This document shows positions 42,202-54,500 of a stretch of DNA of 64,000 bases, in pieces. This stretch comes from Thozetella sp. PMI_491 (lineage: Eukaryota; Ascomycota; Sordariomycetes; Chaetosphaeriales; Chaetosphaeriaceae), in assembly GCA_021432635.1 (NCBI GenBank), contig MU270097.1:62001-126000 (forward strand), in the 5' to 3' direction. Position 1 is the first letter of the stretch. Each line of letters opens with the position of its first letter. The position numbers and the translations under genes are program-made. Below the pieces are notes generated by a model. That model saw only the letters and a list, made by a program, of their open reading frames with translations. It did no database searches and was not told the DNA's origin.

Positions 42202-44251
42202 CCATAGTGCATTCGAACTCCAAAACTAGCCAAGAAACCACGCCAGAAGAGCTAAAGCTATTATCTCAGGGTAGAAAGGTGGAACAAGCGTGGTAAAAGC
42301 GCACAGGGGGCCCGGCAACAATGGAGTAACCCCACCCCGCCACCTCCCCAAAAAGGGAGAAGTCGGGCGATAGTACAAGTTTGAAATGGTCAAGAACCGA
42401 AACGTGTTTGTTCACTTTCACCTGGATACTTCTTCGCGGGCACACGAGAGTGTAGGACAACAGGGGAGGGCTATAATTTCAAGTTCTATTTTTTTTGGTG
42501 GCGTTGCCTCTCGATTTCGGCGTCTACGGGACAGGTGAAACGACTTATCTAATACCGACAGTGTCTTAGCAAAAGGCAGCATCTTCTTTTATGAGATTAA
42601 GTCACCTTGGTTGTTTACAAGGGGTGGTCTTTTGCGGTTCTTTCCACGATGCCCTCGTGACTACATGTCGATCAAGTCGCGACTTCTACCATCAAGGGAG
42701 AAAGCCAAGGCCACAGGCAGACAGACCACGTCCCGAGCCACGAGAGGCAGCTGAGAGAAAGGCCTACGCCGAAGATCTCCCAGTGGACAACCAAGATTAA
42801 ACTTCTCTCCCTCGTCATCTAGTACGTCAGCTTTTAGCACTTGCACTTGCTGCCAGCTGTAGGTCTTGTGGTGTTCAAGATGTCACACAATGCCAGTCTA
42901 TCTACCATCCGATAGACTGCCATTAACCAACTCTGGGACGTTTAAGAATCTCCTGTATCGGAAGCCCGGCGGCCCTGACACGCAATAGATGGCTACGATC
43001 CAGCATCCTCCATGCTTCATGTAACACAGATTGACTTGGACTCGTGGATGTCTGAGTTCGTCTCAACCGATTACGGCCTTGAAGATCTCACTACCCGCTG
43101 GCGAAGAATATCATCCACTTGTCTTTAGACCCAATAGGGAGATGTAGGCTTTAACCAAATAGAATATCTTACTCGCTGCAACTAGCTCGATCGTGCCAAT
43201 ACAAAGATCCAAGTCTAGTCATTTTTCAAGCCACCTACACAACAGTTCTGTGACAAGGCCAGATCACTCTTTGCATCTCAAATTGATTCAATCATAGGTA
43301 TTTGACGAGATAAAAGTTGACGTATATTTGGAACACTGTCGTCTCATTCTAGTGTTGAAGAGCCACCATCAAGGCCCATGGCTCGAGCTAGGATACCAAA
43401 TATGACTTCGTCATACGTAGCGATAGTAGTGTCCACATAGCTATGATCTTACTTCTTCCGATTCCGGAGATTGGCTGGCTAGGACCCTATATCTGCTACA
43501 AAGGAATCCTCTCTCTGCGTACAACCTAGCAACTGCGGATGAATGACTGTTGCCGCCAACATAACATCGCCACCGCCGCTATGCCGCATCCATGTGACAG
43601 GATATGCTGTTAATCAGTTTTTTAATGCTATAACTTACTTGCTCAAGCGGTATTACCTCACTTAAGACATCTGTGAGACGGTTGGACTTCGGAAGTGTTG
43701 CGATTGCCGGACCGAGCTTCACCGGAGGTCCAGTGAAAACGAACACAACGTCTAGAACCCAGGTGACGAAAACAAGGAGCGCAATCTTGAGGCATAGATT
43801 AAAATGAGACATAAGAGTGTCATGTGTCATAGGCTAGGGACCAATCCCTAATGTCAACAAGGATTGCCACAAACTCAGGCTTACAGAGCATAGAACCACA
43901 TCCCATTTGACCCCTATTGTTTGCAAGCTTTTGAAGCCATGGAGACGATCTCTGTGTGGTGGAATATGAAGGATCCTTGGTTTGACAGCAAGATTACACG
44001 CAGGAATCACTAGTCTTAGACGAAAGTCATAGGGACTTTGACATTTATAGACAATACAGCATTAAGAGACCTCCATATGTCCCTGCCAAGTGTGCTGCCT
44101 CTAATTCGGACTTGTGTTTATCTATATAAAGCTCGTTCCCCATTCTGTTTCCATTTGACTAGGCAGACAATCATCCTCGTCATATAATCAATAGCTCAAG
44201 CTCTTCACGTCCTATTACGATATTCTAAGGTGTCTCGATACTCATCATTCA
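42202..44251. other. Intergenic, 2 kb
   Basis: No supported gene. A minus-strand frame at 43579-43830 begins with a hydrophobic segment (CLKIALLVFVTWVLDVVFVF) and contains a possible GTAAGT donor. It could be the first exon of a small secreted or membrane peptide, but no second exon is convincing. Confidence 0.4.
44123..44130 (+). promoter_or_regulatory. TATA box of the CAP-like gene
   Basis: TATATAAA, 122 bases before the ATG at 44252, a usual distance in fungi with a short leader. Confidence 0.5.
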
Positions 44252-44803
44252 ATGAGTTCCTATCTTCTGCCAACCATCCTAGTCATCGTGTGCAGCCTCG
44301 CCTCCGCGTCTCCCTCCGTCGAGCCCGTCAGACCACGTGATGTAGTTCCGGACGGACTGGCCACGGCAAACAAGTGGCGCTCTGCCTTTGCACTCCCCGT
44401 CTTCACCTGGGATGTCGACCTAGAAGACAACGCCTATGAGACCGGCGCCGCTGGGGGAGGCAAAACTCAGGCTCACCAGCTCCCTCCCGCGAACGGGGCC
44501 CACATGGTTGGCCAAGTCATCACACCAGGAAGCAGCACTCTTCGCCCCGAGTACGGCGATATGACGCCATTCGAGGTTGCTTACCTCACTTGGCTCTGTG
44601 AAGTGCAGACTGACCCACAAACTAAGGACGTGTGCTTGACGGTTGCGAAGGTCAACCCTATGACGTACTCGGGAACATCTCATCATGATATCGTCAACAA
44701 TCCCTCCTTCACGCACGTGGGATGTGCGTTTGCTCCAGATCAAAGCGCTGACTGGCAGTCGCCGATAAACGGGCTTTATGTCTGTTCCTTTAGGAGCAAC
44801 TAG
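44252..44803 (+). CDS. Secreted CAP/SCP-like protein
   Basis: Single-exon product of 183 aa with signal peptide (MSSYLLPTILVIVCSLASA). The mature part follows the CAP (SCP/PR-1) layout. ANKWRSAFALPVFTWDVDLE, followed by DNAYETG, is the first helix and strand. AHQLPPANGAHM holds the first His region. VAYLTWLCEV is the central helix, and SHHDIVNNPSFTHVGCAFAP, followed by GLYVCSFRSN, is the CAP end (H..i....t.VGCa....YVC.F). It is shorter and more divergent than the PRY1 type. Extracellular; CAP proteins often bind sterols or lipids, but nothing here shows the ligand. Confidence 0.75.
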   Translation: MSSYLLPTILVIVCSLASASPSVEPVRPRDVVPDGLATANKWRSAFALPVFTWDVDLEDNAYETGAAGGGKTQAHQLPPANGAHMVGQVITPGSSTLRPEYGDMTPFEVAYLTWLCEVQTDPQTKDVCLTVAKVNPMTYSGTSHHDIVNNPSFTHVGCAFAPDQSADWQSPINGLYVCSFRSN

Positions 44804-47230
44804 TGGTATGCCAGGAGATATCGCGCCAGTGGAGTACTTTGAGGGTGCCAATCATGGATTTTGTTTGTTGCCTGCTCCCCCTTTGTAGGTTTTCGAATAT
44901 GTACGTCGGCGAAAGAGAACTATGATATTTTTCTCGAAAAAGAAACTAAGGGGAAGGAAGTTAGGGAGAGAAGGGTCACCACATTTACGATAAACATATA
45001 GTCATGAGATTTACATCAATAGGCACCACTCTGTTCTATGGCCAATATTCTAGTACATTGTGCCTCCATTTTTCATCGAAATGGCGCCATTGGCTGCAGT
45101 ATGAATATAGGCACCATTGGGGAAGCCAACAGCAGGGTTTAGTAAAAGCTAACCTGGACGAGGGCTTTTGCAATACCCCTGTGGGTTCATGTTGCAAGCT
45201 TTAACTGGAGGGGAAAGTGTGTCCGAGTAGCTGGCACAGAGACGTGTCTGTTGATTGAATGAACTAGATATCTTGAATACGCGCTCTCAGACTCGCAGTC
45301 AGAATAAATGAGGGTAGTGACGGTGTTAGTAGATGACACCTTGATCATCGGCATATACAATCGCAGAGCGACTAAGGCTGTATGGCAGGCAATCTGCAAG
45401 GGGAATCAGGTGCGACTACGGTAGACAGATACATGGGTGAAAACCTATAACGAGTATGACCTTGAGCAGGTTGCTAGGAAAGACCAGTGATCTCTGTTTA
45501 TTAGTGGAGTTCAGTGAGCTGAATTCCGGGTCGTTCTGCAGCCATGGCTACTTTGCACTGGGGCTTAGCTGGCCAGCAAACATCGGACCCGCGGGGACAC
45601 TCCGTGGCCATTGAAGGCCGCTCCGCTATGGCGACTGCTATATTAGGTATGATGCGATAGTGGCTGATAAGACCTTGGGATATTCTCTTAGATGAAGCGG
45701 ATGCAGGGTGGCACCTGGCCGGTCCTGCGGCCTCCAGCTCGACTTTTGCCCACCGTACAAACTATCCTGGACGGGCGGAGGAAAGCAAGAATGAGGAGGA
45801 AAATTGTGCTTGGCAGGGCATGGTTTTGGCAACCACGGAGGAAGTCGTCTAGGCGCTTTGTTATCGCGAGAGCATCGATTCGGCAACTCACGTTGCGGAA
45901 CAGAGTGACGTCGATTAGATATGAAGCCACCTTCTGCATTCCGCTGTTTCGGCCGTTCCTGGCAGCATCGGCGGTTCTAGGTGGCCCAGCCAGGCCAAGC
46001 GCATACGAGCCGATGGTGTAAATGGCCTCCCCCGGGGGCAGGGCCAATCGGAGTCACCTGGCTATATTCGGGTAGCTGGTGGTGCTTAATCCGACGCCGA
46101 CGGACCCTACCCTCCTTGGGACGGCTCAATGTCGTGCCACTTACACGCTGGGAAAACCACAGGAGGGAAGCACAGGCGGAGATCTAGGCGCCATGGCTTG
46201 CCTCGGATTCTGCAGCTCGAATCCAATCATCCGGTTCGGTTTGCTGATCGCCAGCGCGCCCCAATCCCAGCTGTGGCCGCCGACGCCTCCAAGCCGATCG
46301 CTGCTGTCCGGGATGACGCGAGGCGATGCGGTCCGCTGTGAAAGCAGGGCGTCACGGAACACAAAAGTAAGAAACCGGTCGAACGTGTTGAACGTGAAGG
46401 GAGGCATAAAGTAATCAAGCCGCCTGCCTTGCGACACCGAGAGGGACCTTCCGCGGCAGTGGAAAGCCACTGCCTTCCTGAACTAGAATGGAGCTTAGGG
46501 TCCCTCCCCCCCCCTTTGGCGGGGCAGGCACTTGGCATGCCACGTCCGGCAGATCCACCCCAGATCTCATGCCGCCAATCTAAGCTGTATACGGCAGCTA
46601 ACCCCTGGCCTGGCGGCAAGGGAGGCAACGCCCCAACACCCGCCCTCAAGGCTGCGAGCCCGACCCCCGTTCTGGCACGTCCATTCCTGGCACCCGCGCA
46701 CCCACCACTGCCGCGAAAGCCAGGAGATGCAGACCGCCCCTCGCGCACCCGCGCATCTTCTCCTGTCCGGTCCGCTCGCATGCAAAGCTTATGAATGGAA
46801 GGTGCCTTGGGCGTGTACAGATACGGGGACTGGATGCCAAGATAGGCAAGATGCTATTAATTAGAGTCCGTCTACACCGCGGACGGCCCCCGTCCCTGCC
46901 CTTCCACCAACGTTCCTCCCCACCCGCCACCTCGGATACACTTTTCATGTCGAGCATCTCGGCGCGGATATAACCCACTATAAAGGGTTCTCCCGGCTGT
47001 GTGCCGCCCTTCGAGCGCCAGCCCCTTTTCATTCCATGCCATCCTACCCCTTGAAGGACTCATACCGTGGTACGCTGTGCAGCCCGCTGATGCGACCTTG
47101 TCCTCCGCGGCTGTGAGCACCCCCGACTCTTGCTGTTCAAAAGACCGCTCGCTCGCCCCTTGCTTGCCCGGCCGCCTGTTCACCTTCTCTTCTCCATCCC
47201 GGCCGAGTGACGCCGTGACCCGACCTCACC
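44804..47230. other. Intergenic, 2.4 kb
   Basis: No supported gene. Short frames on both strands (for example 45638-46047) lack any family signature. The last 500 bases are the GC-rich promoter of the sedolisin gene, with a CCAAT near 46047 and a TATA box at 46979. Confidence 0.45.
46979..46984 (+). promoter_or_regulatory. TATA box of the sedolisin gene
   Basis: TATAAA followed by GGG, about 250 bases before the ATG at 47231. No transcript data, so tentative. Confidence 0.4.
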
Positions 47231-49138
47231 ATGATGTTCCTGCTCCCTCTGCTTGCCGCGGCCGTCTCGGCCCGCGTCATGGACAAGCTCCCCGGCGTGC
47301 CGCCCGGCTGGAAGGAGATCAAGCCAGCTCTATCCAACGAGCCCATCTCCCTGCGCATCGCGCTACGGCAGCCGCGCGCTGCTGAGCTCGAGCAGGCGGT
47401 GCTCGACATGTCCACTCCCGGCCACCCGAACTATGGCAAGCACCTGTCGCGCCTGGAACTCCGGGCTTACACGGCGCCGTCCGAAGCCGCCACTGAGAAG
47501 GTTAGCACTTGGCTGCAGAAGTACAAGATCGAGCCTTCGGTCGACAACGACTGGGTTCTCTTCACCACGACAGTGGGCGCGGCCAACAAGCTGCTCAACA
47601 CCCAGTTCGCCTGGTACGAGTACGTAGAGGGTGGCGGCCCGAAGCTGCGGACGCTCTCCTACAGCATCCCCGACGACCTGGCCGAGCACGTCGATCTAGT
47701 GCAGCCGACGACGCGCTTCGGTCAGCTCGGGGCCAAGAAGTCGACCATCTTTGATATGACTATCCTTGAAGATAGCCCCGCGGAGGAGGATGCCGCTCTG
47801 GGTAGCACGGCCGCGGACACTGCCGAGTCTGGTGCTGCCGCAGCTGCAACATGCACTAGGAGCTCAGTAACCCCTGACTGTCTGAAGGATCTCTACAACA
47901 TCAGCTACACTGCGAAGCCCGACGGAAATCTGGTCGGTGTCGCATCGTACCTCGAACAGTACGCCCGATACAGCGACCTTCAGCTATTTGAGAAGAACTA
48001 CGTCTCCGCGGCTGCCGGGCAGAACTTCTCTGTCAAACTGTTCAACAACGGACTCAACGACCAGAATTCGAATGAAGATTCTGGTAAGTGAGAGTCCCGT
48101 GTGTATGACGGCGTCAAGACGCACTCACTGACTAGTGTCTAGGCGAGGCCAACCTCGACGTCCAGTATGTCCTTGGCATAAGCCACCCTATCCCCATCGT
48201 TGAATTCAGCACTGCCGGCCGTGGCCCCCTGGTGCCAACCCCAGACGAGCCCTCCCAGCCGGGCAGCAACGAGCCGTATCTGGAATTTCTGACCGGGCTC
48301 GCGAACTTGTCCGACGCGGAGCTTCCCCAGACCCTCACCACGTCCTATGGCGAGGAGGAGCAGTCGGTGCCACAAGAATACGCTCTCAAGGTGTGTAACT
48401 TGATCATGCAGCTCGGCGCCCGCGGCGTGTCCGTCATCTTCAGCTCTGGCGACTCCGGCCCGGGTAACAATTGCGTGCGGGTGAGCGATAATGCGCCGTT
48501 TTTCAACCCGGTAAGGCCCAGCATATCTCTCCTTCTATTGAACTTTCTTGTTTCCCTCTAACAAGTTGGAAACCTAGACATTCCCTGCCGGATGCCCGTT
48601 TGTCACATCCGTAGGAGGCACTCTTGGCGTTAACCCTGAGGACGCGGCTTCATTCTCCAGCGGCGGCTTCAGCATCTACCACGCACAGCCGGATTACCAG
48701 AAGACAGCTGTTCCCGGCTATCTCACTAGGATCGGCAGCACGTATTCCAGCTTCTTTAACGCATCAGGGCGTGGCATCCCGGACGTGTCTGCCCAGTCGA
48801 ACGGCTTTAGAGTCTACGACAAGGGGCGTGTTATATCACTGGCGGGTACTAGCGCCTCGTCTCCCGTGTTTGCCGGTATCGTTGCGCTCCTCAACGCGGC
48901 GCGCAAGAGCCAGGGCAAGCCGCCCCTCGGATTCCTCAACCCGTGGCTGTACAATAACAGCGCGGCCTTCACCGACGTCACAACTGGCTCAGGCAGCGGG
49001 TGCCGAGGTGCGAAAGGCTTCCCCTCTGCGGGTGCAAAATGGAACGCCACGAAAGGGTGGGACCCGGTAACTGGTCTGGGCACTCCTATCTTTCCCTCGC
49101 TGCTCCAGGCTGCTGCTCCGGGTGTTAAAAACGAATGA
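47231..49138 (+). CDS. Secreted tripeptidyl peptidase, sedolisin family S53, three exons
   Basis: Exons 47231-48083, 48143-48510, 48578-49138; 593 aa. Introns are 59 and 67 nt (the second with CTAAC). A signal peptide (MMFLLPLLAAAVSA) precedes a pro-domain (GWKEIKPALSNEPISLRIAL, HPNYGKHLSRLEL, TQFAWYEY). Catalytic motifs: GEANLDVQYVLG, with the Glu-x3-Asp pair formed right after intron 1; SSGDSGPGNNC, with the oxyanion-hole Asp; and GTSASSPVFAGIVALLN, with the nucleophile Ser. The C-terminus, KGWDPVTGLGTPIF, is the usual calcium-binding end. It would remove tripeptides from protein N-termini at acid pH outside the cell. Confidence 0.95.
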
Positions 49139-51590
49139 GAGGTTAGGGGAAGCAGCAGCGATAAGCTGGAGCGCTTCTCGCTGTTCGAGGCACGAGGAGG
49201 ATTAAACGTTCTGGATCTGGTAGACTCCCGTCCGCCTGCAGGGGTGTATATACAATAGTAGACCTGCACCTACAGAGTGTTCCTTCATTAACAAAATAAT
49301 CCGTTGTCTTGTCACATGCCCTAGACTAGATGCGATTTGTACAGACAACGTCCCCATGCTTCATGATGAAGCATGGCAGTGGCTCTACGTCTTGGGCAAA
49401 CATAAACATATTGCTCCTGTAAGCGCGCTGACGATGAGATGAAGGGTTTAGAAGCTGCTGGTTAGAATGGAATGGGCAGTTCCTTGTTTCCGTTGACCCG
49501 CCATCCTCAACCGGCCACCCCGAATATCCGTCCGAGATAGGCGATTGGGCGTCAGGACGAGGCGGTCAACGATAAACGGGCGCCAATGGGGGCAGCGAGC
49601 TCGGCAATGGCCATAGGAGACGTCCTGCAGCACGCTAACTCGGTTCGCGCAGAATAGTGCATAGACCCCTGGATATCCGCCAGGGATGCTAGTGCGGGGA
49701 GCAGCCTTCGTTACTTGCCGTGCAAACGACAGCAAAAGCCTTCTGCAGGACCCAGCCGAGACAGTCACAAGATCGAATGCCGAACCCCAGCATAATGTTG
49801 GCTAGCTTCCAGGCAGGATATCGCAAGCTCTGGTAAGCACGGAAGCGCGGTGAAGGGGGCGGGCGGGCTGGGTTACTAGAGAGCCATTAATCAAGAAGAG
49901 AGTGCATTTCTACGATGGGGTTGAGGTGCATGAGTTTTTTATGAAGCCATGCCGGAGCTGTCTGGGTTGGTCTTTTCTTTTTCTCTCTTCCCTTGCGCGA
50001 CCCCCTGAGTCAATGCGAGCAAGCCAGGAACAAGCTATCTCCAACCACTGACTGCGCACGGCACGCCGGCGGCGCACTGGTCTGTCCCTGCCTGCGAGCT
50101 CTCCACATTCCCCAAAGCTGATCCAAGCTCGGAGGGGGAGGGCCGGCGCGGGCTAGCCTTGATTCGTCGCCGTCCCCGGTCGTCATCCCAGCACGCTGCA
50201 CCATCTGGCGGCACAGGCAGGCGACTGGCACGGGATCGGAGAGGACCCCCAATACAGCCAGAAAGGCGGCAAAACAACGAAGAGGGGGGAGAGATGTGGC
50301 ACCTGTGCGACATGGAGGCGGCATGAAGCCGTGTTCGTGCGCCCTTGATGTCGTGTCGTGTGCGCGCAAACGCGGAGCCCAGGTTGCAGCTCTTCGCTGG
50401 AGGTGGGGAAGCAGAGGGCAATTTTAGCTAAGGCCCTTCCCCCCTCAGATCGCGCTGCAAGGCCGAATCATAAGGATGACATATGATGCAGCATCACAAG
50501 ACAGCACTCGGGAGGAACAGCTGGGAATCGAGCGTCGCAGTCGCAAGCTTCCCCTCCCTGCATCTGCATCTTACCCACCCCCTTCTCCTCGCCGAGCTTT
50601 CTTTCTGTGCTTCGGTTGGTTCATGGCGCACCCTGTCCACCCTGTCCACCCACCCCTCTCCTCAAAAAGCTGCCATCCTTTTTTTTTTTTCACTTTCAGA
50701 TGTCGAGCTCACCACGATCCCACCGCCACTTCACGTCATGGTTCCTTCCACTCCCTAGTGGGAACAGAGGGATTAGCCGCATTCCTGGCCTGACTACCGC
50801 GCCGGCCTCCTCAAACTCTAGGTGTCCAAGGCAGGGAGGAGGGGATAAAGAAGAAAGTTGCCGCATAGTTGGTGATTTGTCGGGGTGTAAGGGAAGGGCT
50901 ATAGGATCTCCGAAATAAACTTTCGCCGCATCGTCGCAGCTGATGCTGGCTCTTCGCAAGGGGACAAGAAGAAAAGAAAAAAAACAAGGGCCACCCACCA
51001 CCAACAACGCCCTTCCCCCCTTCCCCTCCCCCCCCCCCCCCGGTTGTCAAACACCACTAGCGGAAATCCTCCACCCCTGCCCGCCCGGCTTGTTTTTGGG
51101 TCTCCGCACGCACCCAACATTCTGTTGGCGCCCAGCCGCCGGTGAAGCTCGGATCATTCAGTAGCAGCCAAGCCAGCCCAAAAAAAAAGAGGGCCCCCCG
51201 GGACAGGGCTGGCAGGGGGAGGGTAGTGGCCCGTGGCCCGTGGACCGCAACCAGCTTGGGGAAGGCGCCTGCTCCTGCTCGCAGCGGACCAGGCCACGAG
51301 GAGATCCAAAATTTTATGCTCTTTCCCGACTCACCGGGCCTCCCAACATCTCTCACACACGTTGCCTCTCGCCCAAAAGACCTCGTCCGCTTCCCTCTGA
51401 CGGGACTCCTAGCAACTCGACCGGGACGCGGGCAACCCCCTCGGACGCGCGCGCGGGATTCAGGGCCAACCAACTCGTCACATTTTCGTTTTAGCGCTGT
51501 CGATGCCGCCCGCGAGAGGCAGAACCTCGGGCGAAAAAACCGGCTATCCTCGTCATTGTTTTTCAAGCTAGGGAAAACCAGCAAGGCGCA
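49139..51590. other. Intergenic, 2.45 kb, boundary between accessory and core genes
   Basis: No supported gene. It contains an inverted repeat pair near 49358-49375 (TGCTTCAT/ATGAAGCA), a T run near 50679-50691 and a 14-base C run at 51028-51041. The last 700 bases are a pyrimidine-rich leader and promoter of the Rxt3 gene. Confidence 0.45.
51011..51041 (-). repeat. G-rich tract with quadruplex potential
   Basis: On the minus strand there is a run of 14 G followed by further G runs of four and six. It lies about 550 bases upstream of the Rxt3 start codon. Confidence 0.5.
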
Positions 51591-54500
51591 ATGGATCCAA
51601 GACAGCAGCCGCCGCCGCAGCTCCCCTTCTCACGGAATGCTGCGTCGCCGTACGGTCGCTCGCCTTTTCCGCCCGCCACGACCGCATCGCAACAGCCGTC
51701 GTACCCGCCTGCATCGCACCCGCCTGCCGCGAACCCTTCGTACCCGGAGCTTCATGCGCGCAAGATTTCCGACCCGCCCCCTTACTATCCGTCGCGACAA
51801 TACCCTCCCGACGCCGGCCCTCATCCCCCCTCCGGCCATTCGCGACACCAGAGCGCATCGTCGATAACCCCCGGGCCGCATCTCAATCGCGGCATGCCTC
51901 CCCCCAACTCGCCGCCTCAGCAGGGCCAGGGCTCAAATAGCCACGAGCTCAGGAACTCATACGGCCTGCCGCCGCCCCGGCCGCCACCGGTATCGGTCGG
52001 GCCGCCAACCAACTTCCCCCGAGGCCGCGAGCTGCCCGCGCTCGATTCGCTGCCCCGAACCGCGAGCACCGGCAGCAGCATGTCGATCAGCTCGATGCTC
52101 GGAGGGCCGCCGCCAGCCCGCGAGCCCTCGGTGCCCGCGCAGTACAACCCTGCTCCTCCTCCTGTTTCATCCGGCCCACCTTTTGCACAATCAGTCCACG
52201 CATCGCCGCGGATGCACGCCGCCTCAACTGAGTACGCGCCATTCCGCCGACCGCAAACGCCAGAGCGACATCGACTATACGACGGTCGGGACTCGCGGGC
52301 GAGCGCGGCGGGTTCGCCGCAAGGGGGCTTCTCGACTACACCCGAGCTGCAGCGATACGGAACGCCACAAGCTTACCCCCAGAGAGGGCCACCGCTGACG
52401 GCCGCCGAGCAGGCGAGAGAACATTCCCGACTCTCAGGCGGTCCTGTCCCGCCCCGTCCGAGCAGCCAGCCGAAAGCGTACTCGAGCGGGCCTCCGCCGC
52501 GGCACCCCGACGTCGGCCGCCCGCCCCAAGGAGACATGTACGGTCGGAGGGAAGAGCCGAGGCCATCAGAGGAGTATAACCCCGAGCGTCCGATACGGGT
52601 ATCACAGTATGACGACCAGCGATACATACCCGAACGAGATCGAGAACGTCTGGAGCGTGACCGTCTGGAGCGCGACCGCCTCGAGCGTGACCGCCTCGAG
52701 CGCGATCGTATCGAGCGCGAGCGCCAGGACCGCGAGATCGAGTTCCGCGAACGCGAGCGACGAGAACGAGCCATGTCTGGAGGCGAGCCGGGCCGACCGT
52801 ACCCTATGCACCAACCCGAGTATGCACGACAGGCAGAGCAGCGAGAGATAGAGCAGAGGCAGATGGAGCAGCGGGCACCGCCTTACGGTCGCCATCCCGA
52901 TCCAAGAGACCAAGGTCCTTGGCCGCCGCGGCAGCCCTACGAGCAGCCGAGAGGGCCCTACGAACCAGCTCCCCGTCCTCGGCAAGGCGAGTATCCAGCA
53001 ACGACCGCGCCGCACTACAGCGGTCATCCTGCTTATGCTCCTCCAGCCGAGCGCTACCCGCCGACGACACATGCCCCTCACCAGAGCCTGCAGGCGCCGC
53101 CTCCGTCTCAGCCGTACGAATCGCCAGAGCGTCAGCGCCATCTGATGCTCGACCGGCCTCCGCCTCCGCCTCCTCCTCCGCAGCGGGCAAGGATCGAGGA
53201 GCCGCACTTGACCAGGCGAGAGGAGAATGCGCTCCCGGCTGCGTCTGTCGCCTATCGCGAGCATGAACATAGGGGACCTGCGATGTTCGATTCCCCGCGC
53301 AACCGGGTTATGGAGGAGCCAACCGGCCCAACGCCCCAAAGACCCGGTTTCCTCGGGATCCAGGAGATCAACCGCAAGGGACGTGTCTCGCCTCTACCCC
53401 AGGCCGTGCAGGGTGCTCAGCCGCAGCTTGCCGGTCCGGCCGGCGAGCCCGGCATCAAGAGCGAGTTCGGCCGTATGTTCTCTGGCATCGGCAGCGGTGT
53501 CGGTGCTCTTTCCAGCCCCATACCTACGGGCGCTCAACTCCCGTATAGCAGTGCCGGCCTGGCGAGGCGCGACGAGGCCGACAACGGGCCTCAGGACACG
53601 CCCATGGATAGTGCGGGCAAAGGGCCCCGTGATTCCGGGGCACGCTCCAGGAGACGCAAGCTCAAAGAGGAAAACGACGACGACAGCACGGGCCGGGCTA
53701 CCCCCTCTGGAAGCCGCTCCAAGAAAGCCAAGACCCACGCGCACCACCATCACCAGTATGTTGACCTCCGTATTCCATCTCAACAGCACGTCGCTAATGG
53801 GAGACATAGCCACCATCACCATCACCACTTCCACGGCTCGGAGCAATCTGCCTCAGCCACACCCACCGGCAACACTCCTTTCAAGAACGTCAAGGGCACA
53901 ACGCCGATACCATCGCCCACGAATGGCTTCGCAAAGGACCTGCCCAACGCCCACCATCACCACAGCGCACCTCGCTCCCGCCCACCAAACCCCAAGTCCG
54001 TGCCTGCGCCGCCTCCGACCCCTCCGCCGGTCGTGCTGCCGAAGCCGAAGTGCGTCGTGTCGAACAAGGCTGTGCTAGACAGCGTCGCTGAGCGTCCTCG
54101 AAACCACCTAGGCGATGTCGTCTATGATCCAATCCTGAAGCCTGCCCGCCGCCAGGATCCGCGCACGGGGCGGCCGCCGCGCCTCGGGTACTCGTCCACG
54201 CCTAAACCGCTGCCGCAAGGGCTCATTGAGGACAAGGAGAATTGCACTCTGACCGTAAAGGTTGGCAGGCAGCATCTGACGAAAGATGCCAGGGAGGAGA
54301 TAACCTCGCGCCGGGCAGTCTGGGGGACAGATATCTACACCGACGACTCCGACGTCATCGCCGCGTGCATCCATGCCGGCTGGATACGAGGAGAGTGGCC
54401 CGAGGACGTCGATGTGAGTATGCTCGACCTCCACGAGGGCATCAGCAACTTCAGCATCAAGGATGTGAGAGGCGGAGACAACGCCATTCCCGACGACGAG

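Noticed and set aside
43579-43830. Minus-strand 83-codon frame with hydrophobic N-terminus
   Set aside because: Possible first exon of a small secreted peptide, but no convincing second exon or family.
52602-53339. Long minus-strand open frame over the Rxt3 coding region
   Set aside because: It is the shadow of the Arg/Glu/Pro-rich repeats of Rxt3; its Arg/Leu composition has no domain and no start context.
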